64,000 bases of DNA, taken from positions 1 through 64,000 of the forward strand of contig NZ_QTNQ01000010.1 in NCBI RefSeq assembly GCF_018424695.1. The letters run 5' to 3'. The notes under the pieces were generated by a model, which was not told where the DNA came from, searched no databases, and worked only from the letters and a program-made list of their open reading frames with translations. This DNA comes from Vannielia litorea. Its GTDB lineage: Bacteria > Pseudomonadota > Alphaproteobacteria > Rhodobacterales > Rhodobacteraceae. The translations under genes and the position numbers were made by a program. This document shows, in pieces, positions 9,576-18,203 of the stretch (position 1 is its first letter; every line of letters starts with the position of its first letter).

Positions 9576-9934
9576 ATACCATTCTCTAGATTTCCTAGCT
9601 TACGGCCTCGGAACCGCCACAAACAGGCCGGCAAGGAGGGCTCGGACTGACACGGTCGACGCGTGAAACGCAGTCGCCCGAAGTTGCGGCGCTCCAATCA
9701 ACCCTCCTCGTGCAATGGCACATCCGCCGCCTCGGGTATTGCCGCCTTGATCGGCCCGAGCGACGCGCAAGTAGTGACGTGGTCATAGGGGCGAACCAAG
9801 TTCAGCAAGACGATCACGTCCAACGATAAGAGAACCGTACCTGCTCCGCGTGGCGCGGCGGTGGCAGTCATTCAGGCGAAAACTCAGAGGGTTCCTGGGG
9901 CGGCGCCCACGCCTAAGGCGCAGCGCTGCACCAC
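9576..9934. other. Gap between hpaG and paaZ, no gene seen
   Basis: About 360 bp between two converging operons. Short open frames on both strands lack ribosome binding sites and recognisable motifs, and one minus-strand frame is rich in Arg/Cys/Ser, as expected of chance GC-rich translation. It probably holds termination signals for paaZ, but no clear hairpin with a T-run was found. Confidence 0.6.
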
Positions 9935-11956
9935 TTAGACCGCCACCATGGTCAGCAGCTCATACTCCGCCACCGTCTCGCCGTCCTGCCTTATGATCTC
10001 CACCGCCCAGCGCACCTCGCCATGCTCTGCCGTGCGCCGCTTCTTGCTCGCCACTGTCAGTCGCACCGAAATGCTGTCACCCGGCACCACAGGTTGCATA
10101 AATGCAAGGCTCTCTAGCCCGGTGTTTGCCAGCACGGGCCCCTCCTCCGGATCAACGAACAGCCCGGCAGCGAAGCTCAACAGCAAGTATCCATGCGCCA
10201 CACGGCCCGGGAAGAACGGGTTTCGCGCCGCCGCCTCCTCGTCCATATGCGCATAAAAGGTATCACCCGTGAATTCTGCAAAATGTTCGATATCTTCAAG
10301 CGTGATCTCGCGGGCTTTCGTCTCCAGAACCTGCCCCACCTCCAGCTCACCGAACTTGCGGCGGAACGGATGGCCCTCGGCCTCCACCTCCGGCGCGCCC
10401 TTCACCTGCACCCCGCTCACCGCCCGCAGCATCTCGGGTGATCCCTGCACCGCCGTGCGCTGCATGTAGTGGGTCACGGCCCGGATGCCACCCAGCTCCT
10501 CACCGCCACCGGCACGTCCCGGCCCGCCATGGACCATGTGCGGCATCGGTGCGCCATGGCCGGTGCTCTCCTTCATCGACATCCGGTCGTTAAGGTAAAC
10601 CCGCCCGTGCCAGGCCGCGAGGCCCATCACCGCCTGCTGCGCCACCGCCGGATCATGGGTGATGACCGAGGCCACCAGCGAACCCTGCCCCCGCGCCGCG
10701 ATCTCGCAGGCGTGGGCCATGTCGCGGTAGCCCATCACCGTGCTCACCGGCCCGAAAGCCTCGGTGTCATGCACGCGGCTCGCGCTGTCCGGGTCGGCCC
10801 GGAAGAGATGGGGCGCCACAAAAGCCCCGCCCTTCGCCCGCTCTCCGACCGGCGCGAAGCCTTCCATTCCACCATGCACCAGCTCTGCCTCAGAGCCGAT
10901 AATCGCAGCCTTCTTCAGCACATCTGCCGCTTGCGATGCACTGACAAGGGCCCCCATCCGCACGCCCTCTTCGCGCGGGTCTCCCACCACGGTCTTGGCC
11001 AGCCGCGCCGAGATGGCCTCGATCACCGCGTCAACCTGTGCCTCCGGCACCAGCATGCGCCGGATCGCCGTGCACTTTTGCCCGGCCTTGGCCGTCATCT
11101 CGCGGTGAACCTCTTTGACAAACAGGTCAAATTCCGGGCTGTCCGGCCCCGCATCCGGCCCGAGGATCGAGGCATTGAGCGAGTCCTGCTCCGCCGTGAA
11201 GCGCACCGAGTTGCGCAGGATCGCTGGCGTGCCCCGCAGCTTCAGCGCCGTGTCGGCGGAGCCGGTGAAGGTCACCACATCCTGTGGGCCAAGCCGCTCC
11301 AGCGTGTCGCCCAGGCCGCCGGTGACAAGCTGCAACGCGCCCTCCGGCAGCACGCCGGCATCAAGCATCATCCGTACGCAGGCCTCGGTGACATGGGCAG
11401 TTGCCGTCGCCGGCTTCACCACTGCAGGCATCCCCGCCAACAGGCAGGGCGCGATCTTCTCCAGCATCCCCCAGACCGGGAAGTTGAAGGCGTTGATATG
11501 CACCGCAACGCCTTGAAGCGGCACGCAGATATGCCGCCCCCCAAAGCTGCCCGCTTTGCCGAAGAACTCCACATCGCCGTCCAGCAAAGGACCCTCCTCG
11601 GGCAGCTCCTTCACGCCCTTGGAAGCGTAGACGAAGAGCGTTCCGATGCCGCCGTCCACGTCGATCATGTGGTCAGCCGCCGTGCCGCCGGTGGTATAGG
11701 ACAGATCGTAGAGCGCCTCCTTCTGCCCGCTGAGATGCAGCGCCAGCGCCTTCAGCATCTTTGCCCGCGCCTTGAAGCCCATCGCCCGCAGCACCGGCCC
11801 GCCAACCCTGCGGCCATGCTCCAGCATCGCGCCCGCATCCAACGCCGCATTGCCTGCGCGGCCAATACGCTCACCGGTAATCGCATCATGAATGTCTCGC
11901 GCACCCGCGCCCGGGGCCATCCACGCGCCGCCCACATAGCTGCCAACTTCGATCAT
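9935..11956 (-). CDS. paaZ: PaaZ: oxepin-CoA hydrolase / 3-oxo-5,6-dehydrosuberyl-CoA semialdehyde dehydrogenase
   Basis: This 673-aa fusion enzyme opens the oxepin-CoA ring and oxidises the resulting aldehyde in aerobic phenylacetate breakdown. Residues 1-520 are an aldehyde dehydrogenase domain ([27 protein letters not shown]; catalytic Cys in GQKCTAIRR). Residues 530-673 are a MaoC-like hydratase domain with the active-site Asp/His in [12 protein letters not shown] and [14 protein letters not shown]. Start at 11956 is supported by GGGAGG just upstream; a longer in-frame extension would cross the divergent promoter. It is transcribed away from paaG-paaI-paaK. Confidence 0.95.
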   Translation of the reverse strand: MIEVGSYVGGAWMAPGAGARDIHDAITGERIGRAGNAALDAGAMLEHGRRVGGPVLRAMGFKARAKMLKALALHLSGQKEALYDLSYTTGGTAADHMIDVDGGIGTLFVYASKGVKELPEEGPLLDGDVEFFGKAGSFGGRHICVPLQGVAVHINAFNFPVWGMLEKIAPCLLAGMPAVVKPATATAHVTEACVRMMLDAGVLPEGALQLVTGGLGDTLERLGPQDVVTFTGSADTALKLRGTPAILRNSVRFTAEQDSLNASILGPDAGPDSPEFDLFVKEVHREMTAKAGQKCTAIRRMLVPEAQVDAVIEAISARLAKTVVGDPREEGVRMGALVSASQAADVLKKAAIIGSEAELVHGGMEGFAPVGERAKGGAFVAPHLFRADPDSASRVHDTEAFGPVSTVMGYRDMAHACEIAARGQGSLVASVITHDPAVAQQAVMGLAAWHGRVYLNDRMSMKESTGHGAPMPHMVHGGPGRAGGGEELGGIRAVTHYMQRTAVQGSPEMLRAVSGVQVKGAPEVEAEGHPFRRKFGELEVGQVLETKAREITLEDIEHFAEFTGDTFYAHMDEEAAARNPFFPGRVAHGYLLLSFAAGLFVDPEEGPVLANTGLESLAFMQPVVPGDSISVRLTVASKKRRTAEHGEVRWAVEIIRQDGETVAEYELLTMVAV

Positions 11957-11988
11957 GCTAAGATCCTCCCTGTTGTCGGAATTAATTG

Positions 11989-12002
11989 ACCAACCGGACG
12001 GT
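11989..12002. promoter_or_regulatory. Candidate PaaR (TetR) operator in paaZ/paaG divergent region
   Basis: ACCAACCGGACGGT reads ACC-NN-CCGG-NN-GGT, an imperfect inverted repeat centred in the 79-bp gap between the divergent paaZ and paaG starts. A TetR regulator is encoded at the end of the paaG operon. TetR-type PaaR proteins of alpha- and betaproteobacteria are thought to bind palindromes with an ACCNACCGG-like core, from memory. Binding by the 14557-15165 protein is inferred from position and symmetry. Confidence 0.5.
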
Positions 12003-12035
12003 TTATGCAAACGATTCCCTTGGGAGGACAGCGAA

Positions 12036-12818
12036 ATGAGCGAAACAATACGCGTGGAGCGCCATGCTGATTGGGTGGAACTCACCCTGAACCGGCCGGA
12101 AAAGCTCAACAGTTTCAACGAGGAAATGCATCTGGCGCTGCGCGCCGCTTTCGATGCCGCGGCAGAGGCGCGCGCCATCCTCCTCACCGGCGCAGGCCGG
12201 GGATTCTGCGCCGGGCAGGATCTGGGTGATCGAGACCCCGCGAAAATGGACGGCACCCCAGATCTCTCCCAAACCCTAACAAAGTTCTACAACCCGCTGA
12301 TCCGCCAGATCCGGGCCCTGCCCTGCCCGGTGATCTGCGCCGTCAACGGCGTGGCCGCAGGGGCCGGGGCGAACGTCGCGCTCGCTTGCGACATCGTGCT
12401 GGCCGCGACGAGCGCCAGGTTCATCCAGAGTTTCGGCAAGATCGGCCTCGTGCCGGATGCAGGCGGAACCTGGACCCTGCCCCATCTCATCGGCATGGCC
12501 CGTGCCAAGGCTCTCGCGCTCACGGCCGAGCCGCTGCCCGCCGAAACCGCCGCCGACTGGGGCCTGATCTGGAAGGCCCTGCCCGACGACGCACTCATGC
12601 CCGAAGCCCGCGCCCTTGCTAAAAAGCTCAGCCAAGGCCCCACCCACGGCCTCGGCCAGATCAAGCAGGCGCTGCACGCTTCCATGGCCAACACAATGGA
12701 AGAGCAGCTCGATCTCGAAGCTCAAACCCAAAAGATTTGCGGCGCGCATCCGGACTATGCCGAGGGCGTCGCCGCCTTCCTGCAAAAACGTACCCCGAAC
12801 TTCGGTGTCAAGGAATGA
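12036..12818 (+). CDS. paaG: 2-(1,2-epoxy-1,2-dihydrophenyl)acetyl-CoA isomerase
   Basis: This 260-aa crotonase-fold enzyme isomerises ring-1,2-epoxyphenylacetyl-CoA to oxepin-CoA. Crotonase hallmarks are LNRPEKLNSFNEEM, the CoA/oxyanion loop LTGAGRGFCAGQDLGDR (about residues 49-65), and VNGVAAGAGANVALACDIV. The Asp of GLVPDAGGTW is the PaaG-type catalytic acid. GGGAGG precedes the ATG at 12036. Its stop overlaps the paaI start (ATGA). Neighbours paaZ, paaI and paaK fix the assignment over other crotonases. Confidence 0.93.
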   Translation: MSETIRVERHADWVELTLNRPEKLNSFNEEMHLALRAAFDAAAEARAILLTGAGRGFCAGQDLGDRDPAKMDGTPDLSQTLTKFYNPLIRQIRALPCPVICAVNGVAAGAGANVALACDIVLAATSARFIQSFGKIGLVPDAGGTWTLPHLIGMARAKALALTAEPLPAETAADWGLIWKALPDDALMPEARALAKKLSQGPTHGLGQIKQALHASMANTMEEQLDLEAQTQKICGAHPDYAEGVAAFLQKRTPNFGVKE

Positions 12819-13252
12819 CCCCGCAAGAACGTGCCGCACATTCCGCCGCCGTCATGTGGGCGAGTGATGCCGCCTCCAAATGGTTCGGCATGGAACTGGG
12901 CAAGGTCACCGAAGGCACGGCGAGCCTCACGCTGACCGTCGCTCCCCACCATTGCAACGGCCATGGCATCTGCCACGGCGGGGTGATCTTCGCGCTGGCC
13001 GATTCAGCCTTCGCCTTCGCTTGCAACAGCCGCAACCAGTCCACCGTGGCCCAGCAGAACCAGATCACCTATCTCGCCCCGGGCCGCCTTGGCGAGACCC
13101 TGAAAGCCGAGGCGCAGGAAGCCAACCTGCAGGGCCGCACCGGTCTGACGGACGTCACCGTCACCGGCGACGACGGGCGCGTGATCGCCCTGTTCCGCGG
13201 CCTCTCCCGCGCCATCCCCGGCACCCTCTTCGACGAAGGGAACGAACAATGA
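12815..13252 (+). CDS. paaI: Hydroxyphenylacetyl-CoA thioesterase PaaI
   Basis: This 145-aa hotdog-fold thioesterase releases CoA from dead-end ring-hydroxylated phenylacetyl-CoA and so rescues CoA in the pathway. The typical PaaI block is HCNGHGICHGGVIFALADSA (about residues 46-65), which contains the catalytic Asp, followed by VAQQNQITYLAPGRLGETL. The start at 12815 overlaps the paaG stop and gives the normal family length; an in-frame upstream extension has no ribosome site and would lie inside paaG. The stop overlaps paaK in the same way. Confidence 0.93.
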   Translation: MTPQERAAHSAAVMWASDAASKWFGMELGKVTEGTASLTLTVAPHHCNGHGICHGGVIFALADSAFAFACNSRNQSTVAQQNQITYLAPGRLGETLKAEAQEANLQGRTGLTDVTVTGDDGRVIALFRGLSRAIPGTLFDEGNEQ

Positions 13253-14553
13253 TCGACCTCACGCCCCCCCGTGACACCCTCGAGCCTATCGAAATCGCCT
13301 CGCGCGACGAAATAGAGGCGCTGCAACTGGAGCGCCTGAAATGGTCGCTCGCCCACGCCTACGAGAACGTGCCGTTCTACCGGGCCAGCTTCGATGCAGC
13401 CGGCGTGCACCCGAGCGACCTGAAGAGCCTGAAAGACCTCGCCAAGTTCCCCTTCACCGTGAAGTCGGACCTGCGCGACAACTACCCATTCGGCCTCTTC
13501 GCCGTCCCCCGCGAGCGCATCAATCGCCTGCACGCCTCCTCCGGCACCACTGGCAAGCCAACTGTCGTTGGCTACACCGCGAAGGACATCGACACCTGGG
13601 CCACGCTCGTCGCCCGCTCCATCCGCGCCTCTGGTGGCAAGCCGGGCGACGTGATCCACGTGGCCTATGGCTATGGCCTATTCACTGGCGGCCTTGGCGC
13701 GCATTACGGCGCCGAAAAGCTGGGCTGCACCGTGGTGCCCGTGTCAGGCGGCATGACCGAGCGGCAGGTCACGCTGATCGAGGACTTCGGTGCCTCCATT
13801 ATCATGGTCACCCCCTCCTACATGCTGTCGATCCTTGACCAGTATCGCGCCGCCGGGCTCGATCCGGCCGCCTCGCCGCTGAAGGTCGGCATCTTCGGCG
13901 CCGAGCCATGGACAAACGCGATGCGGGAAGAGATCGAACAGGCCTTCAACATGCATGCGGTTGATATCTACGGCCTTTCAGAGGTAATGGGCCCCGGCGT
14001 GGCGAACGAGTGCGTCGAATCCAAGGACGGGCTGCACATCTGGGAAGATCACTTCTACCCCGAGATCATCAACCCCGAAACCGGCGAGCCGGTGGAAGAC
14101 GGCGAGATGGGTGAGCTTGTGTTCACCACGCTCACCAAGGAGGGCATGCCGATCGTCCGCTACCGCACCCGCGACCTCACCCGCCTGCTGCCGGGCACCG
14201 CCCGCTCCATGCGGCGGATGGAGAAGGTGACAGGCCGCAGCGATGACATGATCATCCTGCGCGGTGTAAACGTCTTCCCCACCCAGATCGAGGAGCAACT
14301 GCTGAAGTGCCCCGGCCTCGCGCCGCATTTCCAGATCGAGCTGACCCGTGCCGGACGGATGGATGCGCTCACCGTGCATTGCGAGTGCACCGTCGAGGGC
14401 AGCGCCGCGCGAGAGGCTTCGGCAAAGGAACTGGCACATCACATCAAGTCGGTCATCGGCATCACCGCGCGGATCGAAGTGCATGACCCGGAGGGCGTGG
14501 CCCGCTCGCAGGGCAAGGCGCAACGGGTGGTCGACAGCCGCCCGAAAGATTAA
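13249..14553 (+). CDS. paaK: Phenylacetate-CoA ligase
   Basis: This 434-aa adenylate-forming enzyme activates phenylacetate with ATP and CoA, the entry step of the pathway. The ATP-binding P-loop is HASSGTTGKPT (residues 95-105); later motifs are YGLSEVMGPGVANEC and the hinge region MIILRGVNVFPTQIEEQLL. The length is that of canonical PaaK (about 430-440 aa). The ATG at 13249 overlaps the paaI stop. It is followed 3 nt later by the TetR gene, so enzyme and regulator are likely cotranscribed. Confidence 0.96.
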   Translation: MIDLTPPRDTLEPIEIASRDEIEALQLERLKWSLAHAYENVPFYRASFDAAGVHPSDLKSLKDLAKFPFTVKSDLRDNYPFGLFAVPRERINRLHASSGTTGKPTVVGYTAKDIDTWATLVARSIRASGGKPGDVIHVAYGYGLFTGGLGAHYGAEKLGCTVVPVSGGMTERQVTLIEDFGASIIMVTPSYMLSILDQYRAAGLDPAASPLKVGIFGAEPWTNAMREEIEQAFNMHAVDIYGLSEVMGPGVANECVESKDGLHIWEDHFYPEIINPETGEPVEDGEMGELVFTTLTKEGMPIVRYRTRDLTRLLPGTARSMRRMEKVTGRSDDMIILRGVNVFPTQIEEQLLKCPGLAPHFQIELTRAGRMDALTVHCECTVEGSAAREASAKELAHHIKSVIGITARIEVHDPEGVARSQGKAQRVVDSRPKD

Positions 14554-14556
14554 GCC

Positions 14557-15165
14557 ATGGCCCGCCCCATTGCCGCCGACCACGAGGAAAAGCGAGAGCA
14601 CATCCTGCTCACCGCCGCCCGCGTCTTTGCTGAGGGCGGCTATGACCGCGCTTCGATGGCTTCGGTCGCGCGAGCATGCGGCATCTCCAAGGCGCTGATC
14701 TACCACTACTACGAGGGCAAGGAGGCGCTGCTTTTCGACATTCTCGATGTCCACCTCAAGCGCCTGCGCGATCGGATCCGCACGGTGGAGGCAGCGGAGG
14801 CCGAGGCGCGGCCCCGCCTTGTCGCCATGCTCCGGGTGATCCTGCGCGACTATGAGGGCGCCGACCACAAGCACCAGCTCCAGATGAACGCGCTCGCCAC
14901 CCTGCCGGCAGAAAGCCAGGCCGTGCTTAAAGACTACCAGCGCGATATGGTGCACCGGGTTTCCTCTGCACTTGCGGCACTCGCCCCGGAAGCGCTTGCG
15001 CAAAACAACGCCCGGATGCGCGATGTCACGATGTCTGTCTTCGGAATGTTGAACTGGTTTCACATGTGGCAGCCCCACGCCTCGCCGGGCGAGCGCGACG
15101 ACTATGCCGCGCTGGTGGCGGGGCTCGCCCTCGACGGGCTAAACGGTGTGCGGATCGTCCCCTGA
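14557..15165 (+). CDS. TetR-family regulator, probable PaaR-type repressor of phenylacetate genes
   Basis: This 202-aa protein has an N-terminal TetR helix-turn-helix (EHILLTAARVFAEGGYDRAS, then VARACGISKALIYHYYEGKE, residues about 14-60) and a ligand-binding C-terminal domain with the block GMLNWFHMWQPHASPGERDDY. It is the last gene of paaG-paaI-paaK-tetR, only 3 nt after paaK. Known TetR-type PaaR proteins respond to phenylacetyl-CoA; that this one binds the palindrome between paaZ and paaG is an inference from context. Confidence 0.85.
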   Translation: MARPIAADHEEKREHILLTAARVFAEGGYDRASMASVARACGISKALIYHYYEGKEALLFDILDVHLKRLRDRIRTVEAAEAEARPRLVAMLRVILRDYEGADHKHQLQMNALATLPAESQAVLKDYQRDMVHRVSSALAALAPEALAQNNARMRDVTMSVFGMLNWFHMWQPHASPGERDDYAALVAGLALDGLNGVRIVP

Positions 15166-15194
15166 GCCTTGGGAAAATGTCGGCGCGGTTTGGC

Positions 15195-16700
15195 CTACTG
15201 TGCCCGCCACTCCGTACCGGGATAGGCAACGCTGTAACTCCGGCCTGCGTCCAGCACCGTCCATGGGCTTGCCTGCCCATCGGGCCAGATGACGCGCACC
15301 TCGGCAGTGTCAGCCTGCCCCAGCCCAAAGTGCAGTGGCATCAGCTGCGATCCGGCATGGCCCCCGCCGATGGTACGTTCCTGCGCATCGGTCCGCCCGT
15401 TCGCCCGCACTTCCACCCAAGCGCCGACCGCATCACGGTTTGCGCCCGGCAACGCCGGGGCGACCGCAAGCCAGTTGCCGGTGCCCTCCGTCACGTTGCG
15501 ATAGACTTCCAAGGGTGCGCGGCGGTTCACCACCACAAGGTCGAGCCGCCCGTCGCCATCCAGATCGGCCAGCGCCGCACCGCGTGAGCGCGCGGGCGAC
15601 GCCACCCCTGCCACCACTCCGGCTTCATCAAAAACCCCGTCCGCCCCCTGCATCAGCAGGTTGTTCGGATCCTCCATTGCCATTCCCGGCATCTGGTCGA
15701 CATTGCCCTTGGCAATAAACAGATCGGCCAACCCGTCGTTGTTCACATCACCAAACTCGGCATGCCATCCAGTGGAAGGCCGGCCATCCTCACCGGTGTG
15801 GGGCCTGGTGGCCGTGGTGCCGCTGCCATAGGGCGCGCGCACATAGCCCGCGCCATCCCACTCCATCAGCACCTGGTCGCCCATCGAGGTGAGCATGACC
15901 TCGGGCCGCCCGTCTCCGGTCAGATCGCGGCTGGCAATCCCCATGCCCCAGATCGACACCGGCTCGAACCCCTCGGCGTCCCCCAGCAGGCGCGGCACCG
16001 GCGCGAGCCGCCACATCTGTTCCGTCCCGCCAGACACGTAGTAATGCCGATCATTCGAGATCCGCAAATCCTGCTGCCCGCGCCGCGCCCAGTCCGAAAA
16101 CAGGATCGAGAGCGCGCAAAAGCCCGGGGTGAGCACCTCGGGCGGCCCGTACCCTTCAGGGGCGGGGCGATAGAGATGATTCACATCACAGGCCTCGAAT
16201 GGGCCGTCCGGGTTGTCGCGATCCACGTAGTTGCCAAAGGCAAGCGTGGGCCAGGCTGCGCCTGTCTCCCATGTGGCCGAGAAAGCAGTGGACCAGCGGT
16301 CTCCGCCGTCAAAACCCCAGCCTGCCGGTGCGAAGCCGCAACCACCCGTCCCCCGCAGCAGCGTGTTCGCACCCACTCGTGTCAAAGCAAGGTCGGTCAG
16401 CCCGTCGCTGTCAATATCGAGAGGAAACACCCCGGTGACCCGGGTGATCTCCGGGAATGCGCCCTTGGTGAACGCCATATCGCCGCCGTTGCGCAACAGC
16501 ACGACGGGCGCATCTCCTCCTGCCGCCACGATCTCCGGCAGGCCATCGCCCGAACAGTCGAAAACCGCCACGCCACCACCGACAAAATGCTCCCACCCCC
16601 CCGTGTAAACATGCTCCACCGGCAAGGTCACAGACTCGAAACGAGGCTCGGCAAAAGTCGGCCCTGCCGCCAGTGCAGCCACCAAAGCAGATCGGATCAC
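15195..16700 (-). CDS. Secreted FG-GAP/VCBS repeat protein, CRTAC1 family (ASPIC/UnbV)
   Basis: This 501-aa protein starts with a signal peptide (MIRSALVAALAAGPTFAEP) and should be exported. The body is a beta-propeller of FG-GAP repeats, each with a Ca-binding-like Asp-rich loop: DCSGDGLPE, DIDSDGLTD, DLTGDGRPE, DVNNDGLAD, DLDGDGRLD. The C-terminal domain (AVGAWVEVRANGRTDAQERT; HFGLGQADTAEVRVIWPDG) is the ASPIC/UnbV domain of CRTAC1-like proteins. Its start codon overlaps the stop of the upstream ROK regulator by 4 nt. The function of bacterial CRTAC1 proteins is not well defined; binding or adhesion outside the cytoplasm is plausible. Confidence 0.85.
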   Translation of the reverse strand: MIRSALVAALAAGPTFAEPRFESVTLPVEHVYTGGWEHFVGGGVAVFDCSGDGLPEIVAAGGDAPVVLLRNGGDMAFTKGAFPEITRVTGVFPLDIDSDGLTDLALTRVGANTLLRGTGGCGFAPAGWGFDGGDRWSTAFSATWETGAAWPTLAFGNYVDRDNPDGPFEACDVNHLYRPAPEGYGPPEVLTPGFCALSILFSDWARRGQQDLRISNDRHYYVSGGTEQMWRLAPVPRLLGDAEGFEPVSIWGMGIASRDLTGDGRPEVMLTSMGDQVLMEWDGAGYVRAPYGSGTTATRPHTGEDGRPSTGWHAEFGDVNNDGLADLFIAKGNVDQMPGMAMEDPNNLLMQGADGVFDEAGVVAGVASPARSRGAALADLDGDGRLDLVVVNRRAPLEVYRNVTEGTGNWLAVAPALPGANRDAVGAWVEVRANGRTDAQERTIGGGHAGSQLMPLHFGLGQADTAEVRVIWPDGQASPWTVLDAGRSYSVAYPGTEWRAQ

Positions 16701-17968
16701 GCCGCCTCTCGCCCCACCAGTGTTTCGGCCGCGACTTCCAGCGCCAATGCCGCCGCGCCCCTCGCCCAGACCAGATCACCCCAGGCATTCACCGTTACCT
16801 CCGGCGCCTTGCGCCCCTTTCCCACGATCAATTCCTCCATCTCGCGCATCACTTCCTCGGCGTAGAGGTACTGATACTGCATGCGCTCGCCGGACAGGAT
16901 GATGAGAGAGGGGTCGAAGAGGTTGATAACATTCGCCAGCCCCGCCGCCATGTAACGCCCGGCGCGGCGGAAGATACTGCGCGCGCCCTCGTTCCCTGCC
17001 TTGGCCCGGTCATGCAGGCTCTCCAGCACCATCTGCGGCGAAAGTTGCAAGCGGCTGTCGAGCTCCAGGGCAGTGTGTGCCTCCCGCACCAACGCGTAAT
17101 CGGATGTGTAGGCTTCAAGGCACCCGCGTTGGCCGCAGCGGCACAGAGCACCGTCGAGCTGAACCTTTGTGTGCCCCAACTCCAGCGCCAACGAATGCGC
17201 CCCCCGAAACAGGCCCTGCCGCAGCACCAGCCCCATGCCAACACCCTGTTCGATGGAGACGACGGCGAAATCCCGCGCCATCCGTCCACGGCCGAACCAG
17301 AGCTCGGCGAGGGTGAGCAGATTGGTGTCATTGTCGATCCAGGTCGGGATACCAAGCGTTTCCGAAAGAAGCCGTGCGAGTGGCACAGCCTCGCCCTCCA
17401 GCACCGACGACCAATGCACCAGCCCCGCCGGATGGTCCACGAGCCCCGGCAGCCCGGCGCCCAGCGCAATGACAGCAGCAGGGTCGACGCCAGCCTTTTC
17501 GATCACGTCGGCAACGAGCGCCTCGGTTTCGCGCAATACCACTTTCAAGGATCTTGCGTGAGCTTCCCGATCCAGAGTGGCCGAGGCCATCGTCTTGCCC
17601 GCCATGTCCGTGAGCACTGCGGTGTGCTTGAACTCTGCCAATTTAAGCCCGATGACATAGCCTGCCCCGCCGCGCACCCTGAGCGCCACCGGAGGGCGTC
17701 CGCGCGCGCTGGTCCTGGCGGTGCCCTCGACCTCTTCAACAAGCGCCGCTCCAATGAGCTCGGTCACCACCGCCGTAACCGTCGCAGGGCTGACGTCCAG
17801 AGCGCGGGCGAGGTCCACACGGGCAATCTTTCCGGCGCTTCGGATGCGCTCATAGGCCGACAGTCGCAGCGGCGCGGCGTTTTCTCCGTCCGTTCGGCTT
17901 CGGATTGGCCCACACCCGGCGAGGCGATGGCTCGCATCTGCAGTCTGGTGGGTTAGATTGAGCTGCAT
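16697..17968 (-). CDS. ROK-family transcriptional regulator, probable xylose repressor
   Basis: This 423-aa protein has an N-terminal winged helix (RVDLARALDVSPATVTAVVT, about residues 50-70) and a C-terminal ROK kinase-like sugar-binding domain. The zinc/structural motif CRCGQRGCLE and the ROK signature GVGMGLVLRQGLFRGAHSLA are present. It is divergent from xylFHGBA, as XylR-type ROK repressors usually are. Its stop overlaps the CRTAC1-like gene, forming a two-gene operon. The N-terminal 35 residues before LRLSAYERIRSAG are unlike ROK proteins and may not be translated. Confidence 0.85.
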   Translation of the reverse strand: MQLNLTHQTADASHRLAGCGPIRSRTDGENAAPLRLSAYERIRSAGKIARVDLARALDVSPATVTAVVTELIGAALVEEVEGTARTSARGRPPVALRVRGGAGYVIGLKLAEFKHTAVLTDMAGKTMASATLDREAHARSLKVVLRETEALVADVIEKAGVDPAAVIALGAGLPGLVDHPAGLVHWSSVLEGEAVPLARLLSETLGIPTWIDNDTNLLTLAELWFGRGRMARDFAVVSIEQGVGMGLVLRQGLFRGAHSLALELGHTKVQLDGALCRCGQRGCLEAYTSDYALVREAHTALELDSRLQLSPQMVLESLHDRAKAGNEGARSIFRRAGRYMAAGLANVINLFDPSLIILSGERMQYQYLYAEEVMREMEELIVGKGRKAPEVTVNAWGDLVWARGAAALALEVAAETLVGREAA

Positions 17969-17974
17969 TACTTC

Positions 17975-17987
17975 AACTTATCAAGTT
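17975..17987. promoter_or_regulatory. Candidate ROK operator AACTT-ATC-AAGTT
   Basis: A perfect 5-bp inverted repeat with a 3-bp centre lies 7 bp upstream of the ROK start codon, in the 235-bp gap shared with xylF. Position suits autoregulation and control of xylF; a second copy nearer xylF was not found. Confidence 0.45.
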
Positions 17988-18203
17988 AATGATCGCGCCT
18001 TGTCGTTCAGCTAGGCATGTTTCGAGCAAGAAACGCAAGGATTTAATCGGAAATCAAATTCTTAGCTTGTGAACAGCTCGACCCGCGAAACATTTATTTT
18101 GACAACCGAATGAAACATCTGCACGCTTGCCCTGCCTGAACGAAAGAGTCGGGTGCCTCACCGCGCCTCCGGGCGGGGCAGGCTGAACCCATGGGAGGAC
18201 ATC

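Noticed and set aside
10469..11989. Long open frame of about 500 codons on the plus strand opposite paaZ
   Set aside because: It is antisense to a well-supported gene, rich in His/Arg/Gln and lacks any family motif; such frames are common in GC-rich DNA.
16673..17956. About 425-codon plus-strand frame opposite the ROK regulator
   Set aside because: Antisense shadow with no domain; the ROK gene has strong signature motifs in the other strand.
18099..18127. Sigma-70 promoter for xylF (TTGACA at 18099)
   Set aside because: The -35 is a good match but the sequence 16-17 bp downstream (CACGCT) is not a -10 element, so it was not listed.
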